Below, one piece after another: positions 12,866 to 26,669 of a stretch of DNA of 64,000 bases; the stretch's first letter is position 1; every line of letters starts with the position of its first letter. The notes under the pieces are model-generated. The model made no database searches. It was not told the origin of the DNA and saw nothing but the letters and a program-made list of their open reading frames with translations. Origin of the DNA: Whalleya microplaca (lineage: Eukaryota > Ascomycota > Sordariomycetes > Xylariales > Xylariaceae); NCBI GenBank assembly GCA_022497155.1, contig MU385715.1, positions 992,001 to 1,056,000 on the forward strand. Reading direction: 5' to 3'. The position numbers were made by a program, and so were the translations under genes.

Positions 12866-13525
12866 TCGGGACTCATACCTACCGGTGCGGCACAGAGAGG
12901 AAGGTGACTGCTACAAGTGTCAGTGGTTCGTACCGACGACATGGTTCATTAACATGAGCCTCGCGTGTGCTACATATTCCAAGGCCTCATTACTAACACA
13001 AGTACTGTTCCGTGCAGATTAGTGGAGATCCGTGCCGCACAGCGGACGTTTGAAGGCGCGTATATGCGGACGGCCCTCTCGCAGTTTAGTTTTGCCCTCA
13101 TCATACTAAAGATATTTACCTCCGAATTTTACGCCATAGGCGCGCTCTTTGCCTCGTACGGGGCGGCGGTGTTGCTTTGCGCCATCTACCGCCGGTATCA
13201 GGGCAATACACAATTCTTCACTACGACTGGTGACGATGGCGAGACCAAGAACAAGTTCCGTACTAGTGGTAATAGTGTACTCTGTATGTATATTCCAGAA
13301 GGTTTTATTTTTACTTTATCTATTTTATCCTTGCCTCGGAACGTAATTGCATCTTTTAGTCTGCTCAGCCGACGTAGTGGGCCTATGGGCTTAATCTCAC
13401 AGCTCTCAATCGCCCAAAAGTACTTTACAAATAGCAAGGTCTAACTAGATATTGTAGTTCTCACACTCCTCAGCGTCGGGGCGTATATTACCTTGATTGT
13501 CTTGACCTGGCGATTAGACACCTGA
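12866..13525 (+). CDS. DUF202 small membrane protein (5' end unresolved)
   Basis: Core model: join(<12866..12903, 13018..13283, 13458..13525). The 114-nt first intron has GTGACT, a TTACTAACAC branch site and GTGCAG. The second, 174 nt, runs from GTATGT to a CTAAC site followed by TTGTAG. The joined frame reads SGLIPTGAAQRGR, VEIRAAQRTFEGAYMRTALSQ, then three hydrophobic helices: FSFALIILKIF, IGALFASYGAAVLL and LTLLSVGAYITLIVL. The RTF..AYMRTAL motif before helix 1 and the three-helix layout are the DUF202 (PF02656, YidH-like) signature. The family's function is not established. The N-terminal exon is uncertain: an ATG at about 12778 is one candidate, but I could not find a clean splice that keeps frame. 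Confidence 0.75.
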
Positions 13526-15428
13526 TGCCATCCGTGAAGACATGGAACAGGTCTTCAGCCGTGGAGGGAGACTTGTGCCTCACCGACTTCTTGCTGTCGT
13601 CAATTCTTCATCCGGTAATATGTGGTGGTTGAATAAATAAACACGAGGTTTGCCGGGCTGTATATGGCTTGCTTGCGGCACGAAGCCTATTGGACAGTGG
13701 CATAAACAGAGCGATCTATTCATATATTGACTAAGCCTCAAGATATGGAATGCGTAACCCCACATAATGGGCGGAATCTTACGAATCGGTGGATGGCCAG
13801 AACGAGCAACCACCGAGCGGCCAATATGGCCTGAGGCAGTGGAGCAGGGAGAGGGCTTATTCTGTGCCGCTGTATAACTTCCCATATCATCTTTTGCAAA
13901 TCTATATCTGAAGCATGGATATGCAAGTCAAAAAATCACGCTGATAATTCTTGTAAGCAAATACACATTCTCCCAAACACACGCAATACAATTCGTGACA
14001 GTAGCAAATACGGTAGAAATTGTATGGATGACACATCTTAGAAGTATGCGGTAACATTAACATATAAAGTATATAATATTGGGAGGATGTCACTTCCTCC
14101 CGACTTAGTGTAGATATATAAGGTAAGGAAGAAAAACACACTACGGCTTTACCAACTGAGAACCTAGAGCACAATCAAAGCACGCTTCCATCAATCCCTT
14201 TTCCTTACCTCCTAGTATTCATCGACGAGCCTTTTCCTAGACCTATATAACATAAGGAGATATAAGCAATAGATGATAAAAAGGATCATTCAAATATGCG
14301 AGATCAGCCCAAGACCTGCCGTACCTACTCCAAAGAGGAATCCATCACATGCTATTGGACATAGGACATACCCAACCAACCGGTACTCACTAGACTAGTG
14401 CTGTACGTGCTGAGGTCTGACCCACGTGCCGCGGGATGCGGGATGCGGCACGCGGCACGCGGCATGCGGGAACGGGAACGGGAACTAAGACGACACGGCA
14501 CGGGAAGACAATTAAACCTTTGATGCAAAGCGGACGCCCAACTGCCGAGTGCGTCCAAGCGAGATCAAGCGAGTCGTCCAAGCGAGTCGTCCAAACGATG
14601 TTAGGTATAACTGCCCACTTTTCCTCGCTTCGGCCCAGCCATGTCGAGACAACTCAGTTGGCCTGCTTGCCTTTTCTGGTTTTCTACCTGACATATTGTT
14701 GACATGCTGGCCTTGACCGATCCGTAGTCCTGGGGACGTAGCACGTCACCCTCGGTCCATGATCTCCCACGCCTAGCGTTCTGACGGCGAAACAGCCACT
14801 CGGATGAAAATCATCGCTTCTTCCCGACGAAAATCATTGATAAATCCTTGTGTCGAATCCACGCGCGTATTTTTCCCATTTGTTTACGGCAGTTCGTCCC
14901 TGCCATCGGGCCTCCGTTTGCATCGCGGTACAACCTGCCACGACCCTCATCGTGAGTGGATCGGAAGTTTGATCAGGTAGTGGAGGTAAACAATAAGGTT
15001 AAAAAGTTCAAATGAGAAAGCGAATCAAGTTAATTACCGTCGCATCACAAACTCATAGCGTTCCCGTCGATCCCCCCAGCGTTTCGCATTCCGATGTGTC
15101 GCAAATCCTCCCTTGCGCTCGGGCGCCGCCCCCGATCGATTGCTTAGCCCCCCTTTTTCATTATGCCTTTGTATTCGAACACGCGCTCAGCCTCATTTCT
15201 GATGATTGCTTGCCGGCCATTTACCGGTTCTCCGGGTACAATAACCGTTGGTTCGTACCTTAAAGGAGTCATCAATGTCCTCCAGAACATGGACCGGGAA
15301 CTCCATTCCTAGCACGTTGGCAGATGCCGAAGTGCGCTCCCGCTCTGCGCTGTCCGAACCTAGTTTCATATTATCTACCTAGTCCTTCTTCTTGCTCTCC
15401 TCCCTCCTACCAACGCCCGGAGTTGGTT
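13526..15428. other. Intergenic region with a GC-rich tandem tract
   Basis: No gene is supported between the DUF202 stop and the Zn2Cys6 stop; the two genes are convergent. The only notable feature is the repeat at 14431-14486. Confidence 0.55.
14431..14486. repeat. GC-rich short tandem repeats
   Basis: Consecutive imperfect units GCGGGAT, GCGGCAC and CGGGAA occur two to three times each. The tract is non-coding low-complexity DNA. Confidence 0.7.
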
Positions 15429-16831
15429 TTAGTGATGTCTTCCGCTATAGTACATGGTTCCGGCCTGGGACGGATTCTCGGCCCCCGGGGGTACATGCGC
15501 GTCCGGCGGGTTCCCTCCGGATCCGTACCAACCACCGCTGTATGCCTCACTAGGTTTCGGATATTGATACGGCGGCTGCCACGTGCCGTAGTTCGGCGGA
15601 GGCACGGCGCCCGCGGAGAGTGATCCGTGCGGATCGATTTCGTCGGCCGCGAGCTGCGGCTGAGTTCCGCTGTATGATCTTGTGGACGAGGGATACTGTC
15701 CGGATTGTTCGCCGCTGTATGACAGCGATCTCGTCGGCGGCGGGTACGACGTCCATGGGTCGTCTGGACGTGTTGCGGTGTTGATTCTGCTTGGCGGTCC
15801 AAGTGGAGCTGTCTGCCACGTCGATGACGACGCGGCTGCGTGCGGAGTGTAGGGGGGATATCCTGGAGTTGCCGGCGATTCGTGCGAGTAGTTTCTCCAC
15901 GGCGTGTTCAAGTCGCTTGGCGTCTTCGCGGCGCTGGGAGCCGCCTCTGTTGAAATCCAACCGGTCATTCCTGGCCCGTAGTCGAAGGACCTGGAACTGG
16001 ATGCACTTGATGTTACTTTCAACTTCTTAGCATCCATTCATGGGTACGGGTTGATTACAAACAAGTTTCGAACCAGACCTACCTTTTGAGTCTGGGGGAT
16101 AGGGCTCGTTCCCTGGAATTTTTATCGAGGAAGAGGGTACAATAGCTTGTAGCGATGGTCTTGCGGTTAGTTGGTGGTATGGTAGATGGGGCCGTACTTC
16201 TGCGAGGTGCCCGGTCGTCATCACCGGGGATGTGGCGGCAGATGTGAGTCTAGTCCCTGAGGACGAGCGCCCTTCCAGTCTCTGAGGTGGTGGTGGTTGG
16301 TCTACTGGGTAGTAGATACACTCTTTCTTGAGCCTTATGCAGGTTACACATCGCCCTTGGGTGTCATCTTTCTGTGCCTCGCATCTAATTTTCCTTCGCC
16401 TACAGTTCCCTGCGCCAGCCTTTTCATTAGCATTGGTGTACACCGTTTGCAAACCAGTCGCCACTGAACACCCAAAAACACTCACCGCATGCCATAGGTG
16501 TTCTAGGGTAACCCAATTTGTTGCGCTTCTTCTCACCGGGGAGACTGACGGGCTGTTGGGTCGCATCGCTCATCCCCTGTGGTCTCACGTTAGGGGTCGA
16601 CAAGGATCTTTTCAACTTGAAAGCTCGTGACAAGGATTGCCGTCGTTGGACTGTGGGTATTTGGATGTCCTGGGCTTGATGGACAGGAGGTGGAGGAAGT
16701 GGTGGTAATGGAGGCTGGGCTTGCTGGGCTGCTCTTACCTCCATGGATTGAGTCGTCGACGTCGGATAGTTGGCTATGTAACCGGCTTCTATCTCGGAAC
16801 TGCTTTGCGGCGGCAGATACTGATAAGACAT
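15429..16831 (-). CDS. Zn2Cys6 binuclear-cluster DNA-binding protein
   Basis: Model: join(15429..16015, 16083..16409, 16486..16831), 419 aa, with introns of 67 and 76 nt. The 76-nt intron falls inside the zinc cluster; splicing restores MACGNCRRRKIRC and then CVTCIRLKKEC. This gives the exact C-x2-C-x6-C-x10-C-x2-C-x6-C spacing at about residues 113-140. The N-terminus is Gln/Pro-rich with a PPLPPLPPPP run, a basic KLKRS segment precedes the cluster, and the C-terminal half is Ser/Pro/Tyr/Gly-rich. There is no sign of the usual fungal_trans middle homology domain, so this is a short regulator; sequence-specific DNA binding is inferred from the cluster. The start at 16831 (MSYQYLPPQ) is the simplest choice; an in-frame ATG at 16936 is the main alternative. 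Confidence 0.88.
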
Positions 16832-19800
16832 TATATCTACCGTGGGTTCAGAAGACCTAAGGGAATATATGTTCCGGTTACTAAGCCCCCACGAGGCTTG
16901 GTTGCTTTGCACCGAGGCCTGGGCGGGGATGGCCATCGACGAAGTTATCCGACTTGAAGGCCAGAGAAGGCCAGAGAATAAGTCGCCTTTCCAGTCTGCT
17001 TTTTTGAACGGAAGTTGACCGGCTATTACGTTGTGCTTCACCGGCTGAGGGACCCGATGGTGGGTGGCAGAAGATGATTGTTCAGTTAGGGTTCGCTTTG
17101 AGCTTGACGTCCACTTCTCTGGGCGATCTAATCCAGCAACAGGGGAGAATGCTCGAGGGGAGGGAGTGAAAGATAGTGGAGAGTGAGCCAGAACGAGCCA
17201 ATCGAGTCCATACAATCAGTTGCGGCACTGGAACCAAACTTGCAGACCGGCCATACAACCTGGTTCTCATTTGAGGACTGTACTGTATGTACTAGGGTTG
17301 GTTGATAGGGCGCAACAGGTGCTTGATAGGACAACGCACGCAAAAGTCCACACCTGATCAGTTTTCAGTACCTGAAATACTTCTCCAGTGGGAAGCAAGG
17401 GTCTGGTGACTGTCTGGATCGGGAAGCTTGCACACCACGCTCCGGCAGCGGGTATCTGGGGTTTTATTATGGGTAGACCCGGCGGCACCTGAAATGTCAG
17501 TTGCAGCACGTCGAGCCCTAATGCCTTGTCTTAGCTAGAGTAGTTGAGGAAAGATTGGTAGTAGATGATCTAGGGTGAACGAGTATTGTTTCAACGCTCC
17601 CGTTCTTATCCTAGTATAAATTGGCGGGCGTCGAAGATCTGGCCGTGCCGGTAGCGAATGGCGGATATAAGATCGTAGTAAAGACTATAGCTTAACGTTA
17701 CTTTGAACCTATGATCGAAGGCCAACACGGTCTACGGAATCGGAGAGGATCAACGACGTTGAAATCAAGGAAATGAGGTACAACTCTGCATTGCTTATAC
17801 TCTCGGCGCTCACGGATAGCCCCAGATGAGAACAGTTCCTTGGGTCGTGCACTGCAGGTAAACGTGGAGAGAGATGTTCGTCTGGGGCACACCTTGAGTA
17901 TATATCAAGAGATATGAGGCCACCGGTGAGTACCGTCGACGCAATGTGATCTGCATATGGAAAAGGCACAACCCCTGGCTTGTCGGGGTACGGGCAACCT
18001 AGTCGTTCTTCCCGTAAAGGAGCAATGGGTATGAAGAGCCGCCAGACTAAAAATGACAGCAGCAACAAAAAGAAAGATGGGGAAATAGTACGTCAATCTC
18101 GGCTGAGGCGCAATTAAAAAGAATTGGGGATTTTAGCTCTAAGATATTGGCAAAATCACTGCTGTTTGGGATTTGTCTTTATCATCCCTTGACCTCGATA
18201 TCGAAATAGATAACATCCACTAGATGATGCCTTGGCCCAGTTTACCTCTTCCGCCTCAACGACGACTTTTCTTCACTTGATCCGACAATACTATATCCAG
18301 AAGAATTAACCGATCTGTCATGCACAGACGTGTCTCCAGGGAGCCATGGATAGTCACCCACAGTTGTTCGGATACCGACCCATTCTTCCCATAATAGCCA
18401 GTGACTACACAGGCTAGACTTCTAATGGCAAGGGGTGGCATAATGCAAGCGCAAGAGATACTCGAATGTGGATGATTGAGCATGTAATACCTTAAAGAAG
18501 CTGTGCTATAGCTGACCGGATGTATGTGGTTCCTGCACCATCTTGGTCATCAGATCTCACGACGTCAACGCAGCGCAAATCACCGTACAGGAGCGAAGGC
18601 TACCAAGGTAGTACGCACTTAGGCTCGAGATAGTTCAACCAGCTCTTTGGAACTATACTCAAGATGAATCCCTAACCCAAGTGCACTGCACTGAAGTGTA
18701 GCGGCCGAGATCCACATGTGTAGCTGTTCTCTGGCTACTTGGCAAAGGTATTGTGCTTCTGGCTATTTTCATTTTCCAAATAGATATTGTTCTCTACGGG
18801 AATCCTGCAAGTGCTGTTTTATGGTCAGTCAGGTATGTGATCGGTGCCCCCCATCTCTCATAATTGTTGTCTGCAGCCCATCCTTGCTGGAAAGCCTGCC
18901 AGGCCTGCTGATCCCGGCGACAGAAAGGCGTCAAAGCACCTACATTGGCTGAAAGCCTGAAAAGAGCTACAGACCCCTGTTCGGAGAACCAATGCTATTA
19001 TTGAATGTTCGCTTCCGTTTTACCAGACAGTCACCGACTCCACCTTATTATCCAACAAGGTGAAATGGTGACCCTGAGTTGGATTTCCAATCACCACGTA
19101 TACTCTGTTAGTTACAACAGGGCTTCTTATTAGACTTTAGGAATCTCAACGGCCATAGTGGCGTAGCTTAGAGAACACCCGTAGTAAATTTGGGGCTGTT
19201 ACTCTATTGTGAGACCTTTTTGTGTCTTGTTGCCTTCGCTCTCTCTGCTCATATGCCCCGAGCCTCCCCTGGTGTTCGATGTCGATCGAAGGGGATGTTG
19301 CAATTAAGCTCGTGGAGATACTACCCGAAGGAGCACTAGGATGGCACGTTCATTCATGATAGCTCAAAATGGACTCGACAGCTCAACAAGACATCGGACG
19401 GTGAAGAGCTCTGCCAAGCCCGTGTTTTATTCTCTTTCTCGAGACATCGTGGCAAACTAACAACTTATCTTCACCCATTTCCACATAGATCGAGCCAAGC
19501 AAGAGATGTGGTGGATTTTGGCCCAACATTATTGCTTTTTGAAATCCTTTGCGCGAGTCATTGGCCGGGGTCCTGAGCAGATCCAGCAGGTTGGTAAATG
19601 GCTGGTGAAGACGGGTAAGCAAGGGGCGATCTTGATCTTGGTTTTCCGCATCATGCAACGCTACAATGGACTGGTACATTGCTACACTGCAGGCCACATG
19701 CTGCGTACAATATTTGGCTTTGGTTGGCCTAGCAGGAAGCACGTTTTCTCAGCCCGTGCTTCCCTTGAAGTCTGGAAGCCTTTTGCTTCCGTCCCGCAGA

Positions 19801-22800
19801 GGGACTGGGTCAACTCTATTTCGACAGTAGTGCTACTTTGATCCCAGCTCTTTATACTCATGAATTCCATTTAGTCTGCAGTAGATGTAAGCTATTAAGA
19901 CCCATGTGCCTTCCTGGCGGCGATTGCCGAATTTAAGAATACCCCAGAATACCGACGGGCATAATCCCTTCAGCCGAGCGAGATAGGATGAACTCGATCT
20001 GTTCATGCGGCGCGCCGGCTACATTTGTATCCTTACAGTGATTGTTGGACACTTGGATAAGAATGATGTGCAACTGGGATTGTGATAACTGGCGATCCTC
20101 GTTCAAGCCCTCAGTAGAACATAGTAGCCTCGAGGCGATCAAACCTAACCTGAAGCTGAGCTAGCTGATAGGGGAAATGGCCCGGCCTCACATTGAGTTG
20201 AATGTCGAAGACTTCAGATTGACTCTCGCTAAGACTTCGTCAATGACTTTGACTGCAGTTGCTTTTGACTATATCTTAGCTTTCAACTTTGCGCCTAAAA
20301 TGGAAAAGGTAAGGGTCTTCTTAATTTGCAAAGTTTCTTTTCCTGATGAGTGGCTACCATGACGACTACTGTCGGACCAATCGTATTGTAGTCTGCACTA
20401 GAGCCAGTGAGAAAGGCCAACTCAGAGCCCCCAATAGTGAACGGGGTGGCATCGCATATGCGACTAAGAAACGAAGTATGGGGCGACGACTCGCAGCCCG
20501 GATAAGACGAATGGTATCTTTTACGTCCGGTCCAATACAGTTGAGAATTGCCAGAAATCTCTGTAAAGTAAGTAGAACCTGGTCTAGGGTCGGCCCGCAC
20601 TTTATTGGACACACAGACCTTGAGGCTATTACCTAGATCCCACCAATGACTACTCTTTGCTTGGGAGATGGGCAACACCTTGAATATCTCCTGGTGTTAG
20701 AATAGACCTGGCATGAGACTACGTAACAGCATGTGCTGTCATGCGAAAGGAATGACCGCCCGCAGTACACACTCCGTAATGTAGCTACTAGGATTAGAAC
20801 TTGTTGGCTTGCCAGGACAGTTGTTCGGTGCTCACTAATAACGACCTGCAGGGGGGCTTACTACTATGTATTTCTATTCCAACGTGTCGGGAATTTCGGT
20901 GCTCAGCTAAGTAGCTTAGCGTCGCTTGACTTCGTGTAGTTTTCAATTCCTCATGTTTCATGACCAGACGCGCCAACCATGGTGCGAAGCTCTATCACCC
21001 TTCAACGCCATACATCGTGAGGCGCAGGGCGCGACGCCTCGGTTGGCCACGGGTAGTCTCCACCTTACCAATAGTCGACTTTGTTAGCCAATGTGATGGG
21101 AATTTCTCCATTTCTCAACCTGATTTCGTGGTTACCAAGTCGGGACAGCATCTACCGCATTGTGGTGTAATCTTTCTAGCGCCTCAACGTTGATGCATCC
21201 TCGAGGAGGCACCGGCACCTCGGAAGAACCCCGAGGCAAGCTGAGCAAATCAGGCCCTCAACCCTTCGGAACGCATAACATTTTCAGTCTCGATATCGTC
21301 GTCGACCTGCGAATTCAACCAACCAGAAACTTGATAGCTCGGCACTAGATCCTAGTCCCACCGAATCGTCCCAACTCCCATGACGCTGACGCTGCGTTGC
21401 CCTGGTTTTCGTTTGATCTTCTTTTAGCCAGAATGCCACGAGATCTCGCTGGCCCCTGAAACTCATCAATCTACTCACCCTAGAATTTGGAAAATCGGTG
21501 GGCGGCCCGGTGTTAGCCAGCACTTCATGCATTCATTACCTTAGAAGCATCGATCATCACTACATTTTTCTCGGCCGATCGGTCAGACGAAGCTGGTGGC
21601 TTCGATATCAAAGATTACTTGGAATTTCATACCAGGATTTCGACTTTAGCGCCCAATATCTTCCAGAAAAAGCAAGTCACCTAACCAATAGAGGATCTGC
21701 ATTACGCAAACCTTGAAGCGATCTCGCAAGGCGTCAACATGGAGGATACTCGCCATGCGATCCCGCAGCGCCTCTCTAAGATGTCTCTCTCCCTGCGTTA
21801 GTCGATATCATTAAGCTTCACCATACTTATGTCGGTGTTCATGCATAACTATCTTGCACCTTCAAGTAGCTTTATTTGACTTGATCATAGGCAATTGTCA
21901 GTCTGGAACTCTCTGATGATCGAGTAGGCCTATGAATTGCTGGTTAGTTTAATGGATCTTATTATAACGGCGCTTAGATGTTTGCAGCAATTAGGGTCAG
22001 ATGATCAGCATTCTACGTTGAGAAAGGTTCATTGAAGTGAGATTGGATGGGCCATCCCTTTCCAGATGTATGCTACCAGTTTCGCATGCTCATCTCATCC
22101 GGTCCCGAGCTCTGCACAGCTAGAAACCGAATAACATGCAGCACTCGAAGCATAGTACTTACCCTGGTAAGGATTGTGAGATTTGAAAAACATTGCATGC
22201 TTTAGGTTTGCCTAGGTCAAAGACCTGTCCGTCTTGCAGAATACGGAAGGTATAAGGCACCACATAAACGATACATGTCTTGGGTCATCCAGAAGACCAT
22301 GGGCATGTCCACCAGCACAAGCCTCGCGCTAATTCTGGCAACTAGATTAGGAGGCAACGAATAATCGACTACGCAGGAATGGTGCCTTTGCTATACTAGA
22401 TGAGTCTATGGGGGTTGAACAGGTAGAGTCCTTGAGCGCTCCAGGATATAGATGTTCTCGCATACCGACCCGTCTACGTATAATCAAGGAATTGGTGTTA
22501 TTCATGCATGCTCAGAGATTGTCCTAGGGGTAAGGCCTTTCGAAGAGATATCATTCGTGCTATCTCCGACGAGGCTTTTCGGTTTCGATCTCATCCGATA
22601 AGTTACCGCTACTCAGCCAGCCGCAACCAACTCCCAACTTCCCCTAGTCTACAGGTTTGGCGTGTACGTAGCTGCCTTCACCTTCATTTTCGTCTTCAAC
22701 TTCTCCTAGAAGAATATACCCATAATTCTCGAGAGATATGGCGCCGGATACCTCGCCCTTGATCATTCTGGACTTCTACAATATCGTTTGAGACACGTGC

Positions 22801-25800
22801 AGCTTAGAGAAGCCATTATGCCTGAAGGCTAGTGAGGCTAGAAAATCATTGTACTTCGTGTAGCCTTTAGGGGCTTATGGATATTAGTTTACTTTTCCGC
22901 CTGGGTACTAACGAGAACATGTTGATATATACAGGTTTCTATGACTATGACAAGTTACCTGTTCAAGATATTGAATAATAGGGATGCTTTCCACTTGGCC
23001 GTACAATAATAATCCATACTCCCTAACTGTCATGGCTTGATCCTCTCTAGATATTAGCCCGTTCCTCCCTAATTCAGCTAGAAGCGCCGTCAGGATAAGA
23101 CCTTGACTCCTTCGGTATTATCACTTGAATATAGATCCCATAGTTCTGAACTACTTTTCAATTTAAAATTTCGCTTATATCTTATACAAGATGTTCAAAT
23201 CTACGATTCCTAACTTGAGCCTAAAGACTGCAGGCCCGACACACCATCATGCTCCCCTTAGCTGGCTAAATACATCGATCCAATTTCAGACCCTAATAGC
23301 TGAACTTATGAGGTTTCGCTTGGATATGTCCTGTTAGATATTTAAGTATGTTTCTTTTAGGGAATGGAGCCTGGGCTGATGATCAAGAGAAACACGCCCA
23401 GACGAAAGCCTTAGTAAGCCTGGTCGGTTAAGCTGGCAATAGACGACCTATCATGTTAATTGGGATAAACTAGGCCTCGATCTACTTCTGTGTTCGATGT
23501 GATATCCAGTGATAACAAGAGCCTACTAAGTGTTCTAAGTAAATGACAAGTCAGGGGCTAGACACAACGGACGACGCCTAGGTTCCCTGTTCGGCAATAA
23601 CACAGAGGCCTTAGAGGGTATTAAAGAGAAGATTAAGAAGGTTTGATACGGAATACTATTGAAAGAAAGCGATTAATCTAGCAGTTTTAGGATAACATTC
23701 GCATACTAAGGTCTTCACCCCTAACTTGTTCTTGATAGAGTCATGGACCTTAATACCCGCTCGGTAAGGATATATTTAATAGTTATCCTTTCACGTGTAA
23801 CTACAGGATCATTATTATAAAATATTAGAGTTGTTATGGGTTCGCACACCTGATCTCAGAATGAAACGTGCGGCTTTGTCTCTACATTTTGCTAAATAGG
23901 GGTAACTATGTGAGAATATGCCTGTGGAAATTTAGGCGACGGCCATAAACTTGCTTAATATTATTCGGAAATACTCACGTTTCCCTTCGAAAACTCACTA
24001 CATACGGAATAACAGACCGCTATAGCCTAGATCTCGGTTGGTATATTGCGCTCTCTTATGCCTCTCCAATCCGAGCATCAAGACTCTAATAGAGGACCGG
24101 GCTTGTTCATTTTCTGGATGATTGAAATACTAGCGCTAAGGAAGAACACGCAATGAAATAAATAGCCCAGGAATTAAATCCAGAGGCAATTATAGTCGGT
24201 CATCTCCAATGCTGCTGGTTATCTAAATGAATCGAGGAGTCGGTCCTCATAGATAGCAAGCAAGACATCAATACTCATTCTAGCATAGCTAGAATATAAA
24301 CTCCCACGTACGCGAGGAATAATTGTTTCCTTGCAAATAGTCCTCTATGGATATAAAAAAGATATGCACTGTTAATATCAAGTGTAAAGGCTGACCGCCA
24401 GCCCCCCTCGCTCCTAAGCAGCATTTAAAGGCCATCTACTGATTACAAGGTTTAAAGATATAGGTTCAATATTCGTTAGTTGATATCATACGCCCATTGA
24501 TATACAATTCTTGTTTACTCCTTGAGTTCCTGATACTCGAAACCTGTCTATCACTCTTAGACGTCAAATCCACCCTCAGTCATCCGAGCGCACTAGTTTA
24601 TATTGGAAATACTCGATCACACTTGAAGTATAGGCATAGTTCCGGAGCCCACAGCTGCGTGGGTACATGGTCCTTGAGTTCTCTTAGGTAGCGACAATGT
24701 TCCATTGGGCAGTCTCCCCCCTTAACAGCTACTATGCCGTAGATGTGAGAGTTGCGCGTGCAACATCTATGAGCACATGCATAGCTGGTTGTTTGGAAGC
24801 TTACGAAACAATAGCGTCATCATCCATCACCCCACCGTAACGGTAACAGCGTCGCGTGGTATTGATCATGGGCAAACGAATGGAGGTAGCGATACAAAGC
24901 TGATCTTAGACCGTTGTACGTGCTCGAGACAACCCACAGACCAAATAATGCTGACAATAGAAGCTACAAGCATTTGGCTCACTGTTTCAACTTGAGAACC
25001 ACACATGTTTGCGACAATAGTTGTATATCCTAGCTGGTAAATGTTGGACAGAACCCTTGATACAGGTATCGGGGGTGTTGCAATTTCCTCCCATAACCTT
25101 AGCACAGGGTCGCAACGACGGGAATATAGCTAGAATAACTGGGAATAACTATATTAAACTCAAGGCAACCTCTCGGTCCTTTTCGTGATGACTCACTCAA
25201 AGTGTAGTCTCCTCTGAAAGCAAGCTTCATAATATCTCATCATCTCAGCGAACTCTTTATGTCTGACAACAGGGAAGATATAATTAAACTACTGGTGATC
25301 GCGATTACCACGAAAAGAGTAAGCAAGCACTGCTGTACGAAAGAGGCACGCGTCACTCTATTCAAAACATGTGCTTTCACGTCACAGAGACAAGAAGGAT
25401 CCAACACACCTATGCAGTTGGCCCAAGAACCAGCTGATCGTTGACTGTACCCATCGCGGCCTCTGAAAAGACGAGTGATGATGGATCAAAAGCCGACCCA
25501 TTACCGACGAAAAAGTAGCCCGATGAAACCGATCTTAGGTCAAACTAGAGAACAGCGCGACATTACGTCCGGAATGTGGGTTGTCTGCTGAATAATCAGT
25601 CAAAAGCTTTCAAAGGTTGCAGCAGTTGAGGCCTCGCAGCAGGCTCTTATGCACCTCCTATTTGACAGTCTCCAACCTACCAACTTACTAATGCGCCTCC
25701 GAATACCACCCTATCCCCCAACCAGGAACAGAAACGCGCCCGTTTGTCAGGGGGACCCAGGGGCTCTTTTTCCCGCCAGAGACGCGCATGATTACCACCG

Positions 25801-26669
25801 CTACAGAATCGGGCAGGCTGCCTTCTTTAACGTTGCCTCTTTTTTCTATTTCCGGCCGCGTCGTGTACCGTTTCACACACACATTCTGAATCCTTCCCGA
25901 TCGGAAAAGGATGTAAGCTTAGTTACACCATGCAGGCGTAGAGCTCGTATCAGGCAGGCCGCGGGGTGCGTCTATTGCATGATGCAAGCGCCGTGCGCCC
26001 GCCGGAGCGGTAGCAATCTATCGATCGATTGGAAACTGGGGATCAGGTACTCGAGATCTGACATAATATGCGCCACACCCCGGATAATTTCTTTTGACTA
26101 TTTATAATATCTAGAGGGTTGCCTTCACATGTCTACACTTACTACCTGATGAGGAAATTTGCGAGAGATGTTGTGGGGTCAACCGGTAGGCTTCGGAGCA
26201 CCCTAAATCTTCGGAGTGTCATAACTGCGACTGGTTTGGTTGGTGATATCGGACTGTTCACGACGGACGTGGCTTTTTGCGGCACGGGATGGTGGTCATA
26301 TGCACCCTGAATAGGGGAAGTTTCGGCGGACATGAGAACCTATTATGTTGCACCGTAATGCCTATGCAACTGTTTGCCTTTTTCTAGTTACAAATTCCCT
26401 TGAAACGAGCCAGTTACCTTTACGCGCTCCTAAGAAAACCAACTCCTGAGTTGGAAGGGAAATGGAAATACGAAATCCTCCTCTGCATATCCCATTTGTT
26501 CAATAGTGTCTTGTCCTCAAGTAAGCACGACGGCAGATGCACGCCCCTTTACTACTCGCCAATTATATATCCTTTGGATATTGGCATCAAGCCATAAGCC
26601 AATATATGTAGGTAGTCAGACTTTGGTTCGATGTCAGGGCCAGCTGTTACAACTTGGACCCCGAAAAGT
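16832..26669. other. Gene desert of about 9.8 kb with decayed repeats
   Basis: Only short open frames without recognisable domains occur. The first few hundred bases are presumably the upstream region of the Zn2Cys6 gene. From about 21.7 to 24.7 kb all six frames are densely interrupted and the DNA is rich in TA dinucleotides, as expected of old repeats that have drifted or been hit by RIP. One stretch resembles copia reverse transcriptase and is listed separately. Frames at 17.7-18.1 kb and 19.4-19.7 kb were inspected and not accepted. Confidence 0.5.
24316..24372 (+). mobile_element. Possible Ty1/copia reverse-transcriptase remnant
   Basis: Translated in one forward frame, this stretch reads GIIVSLQIVLYGYKKDMHC. 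It lines up with the copia RT segment of the form GKIVxLxKALYGLRxSPLLW, where LYG is the conserved core. Stops and frame changes follow at once on both sides; downstream pieces such as YQV..RLT fit the next part of RT only weakly. If right, it is a small relic of a much longer element. The match is short and was judged by eye. Confidence 0.33.

Noticed and set aside
17709..18096. Overlapping minus-strand frames, one with a hydrophobic start (YYFPIFLFVAAVIFSL)
   Set aside because: It looks like a signal peptide, but no splice joins it to a plausible Cys-rich or other mature protein and the frames are unsupported downstream.
19383..19742. 119-residue minus-strand open frame
   Set aside because: No domain is recognised, there is no signal peptide and no neighbouring exon, and an equally long frame lies opposite. 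It is probably chance in the desert.
25649..26107. 152-residue plus-strand open frame
   Set aside because: Its composition is irregular, it has no domain, and it lies in degraded surroundings. It was not accepted as a gene.
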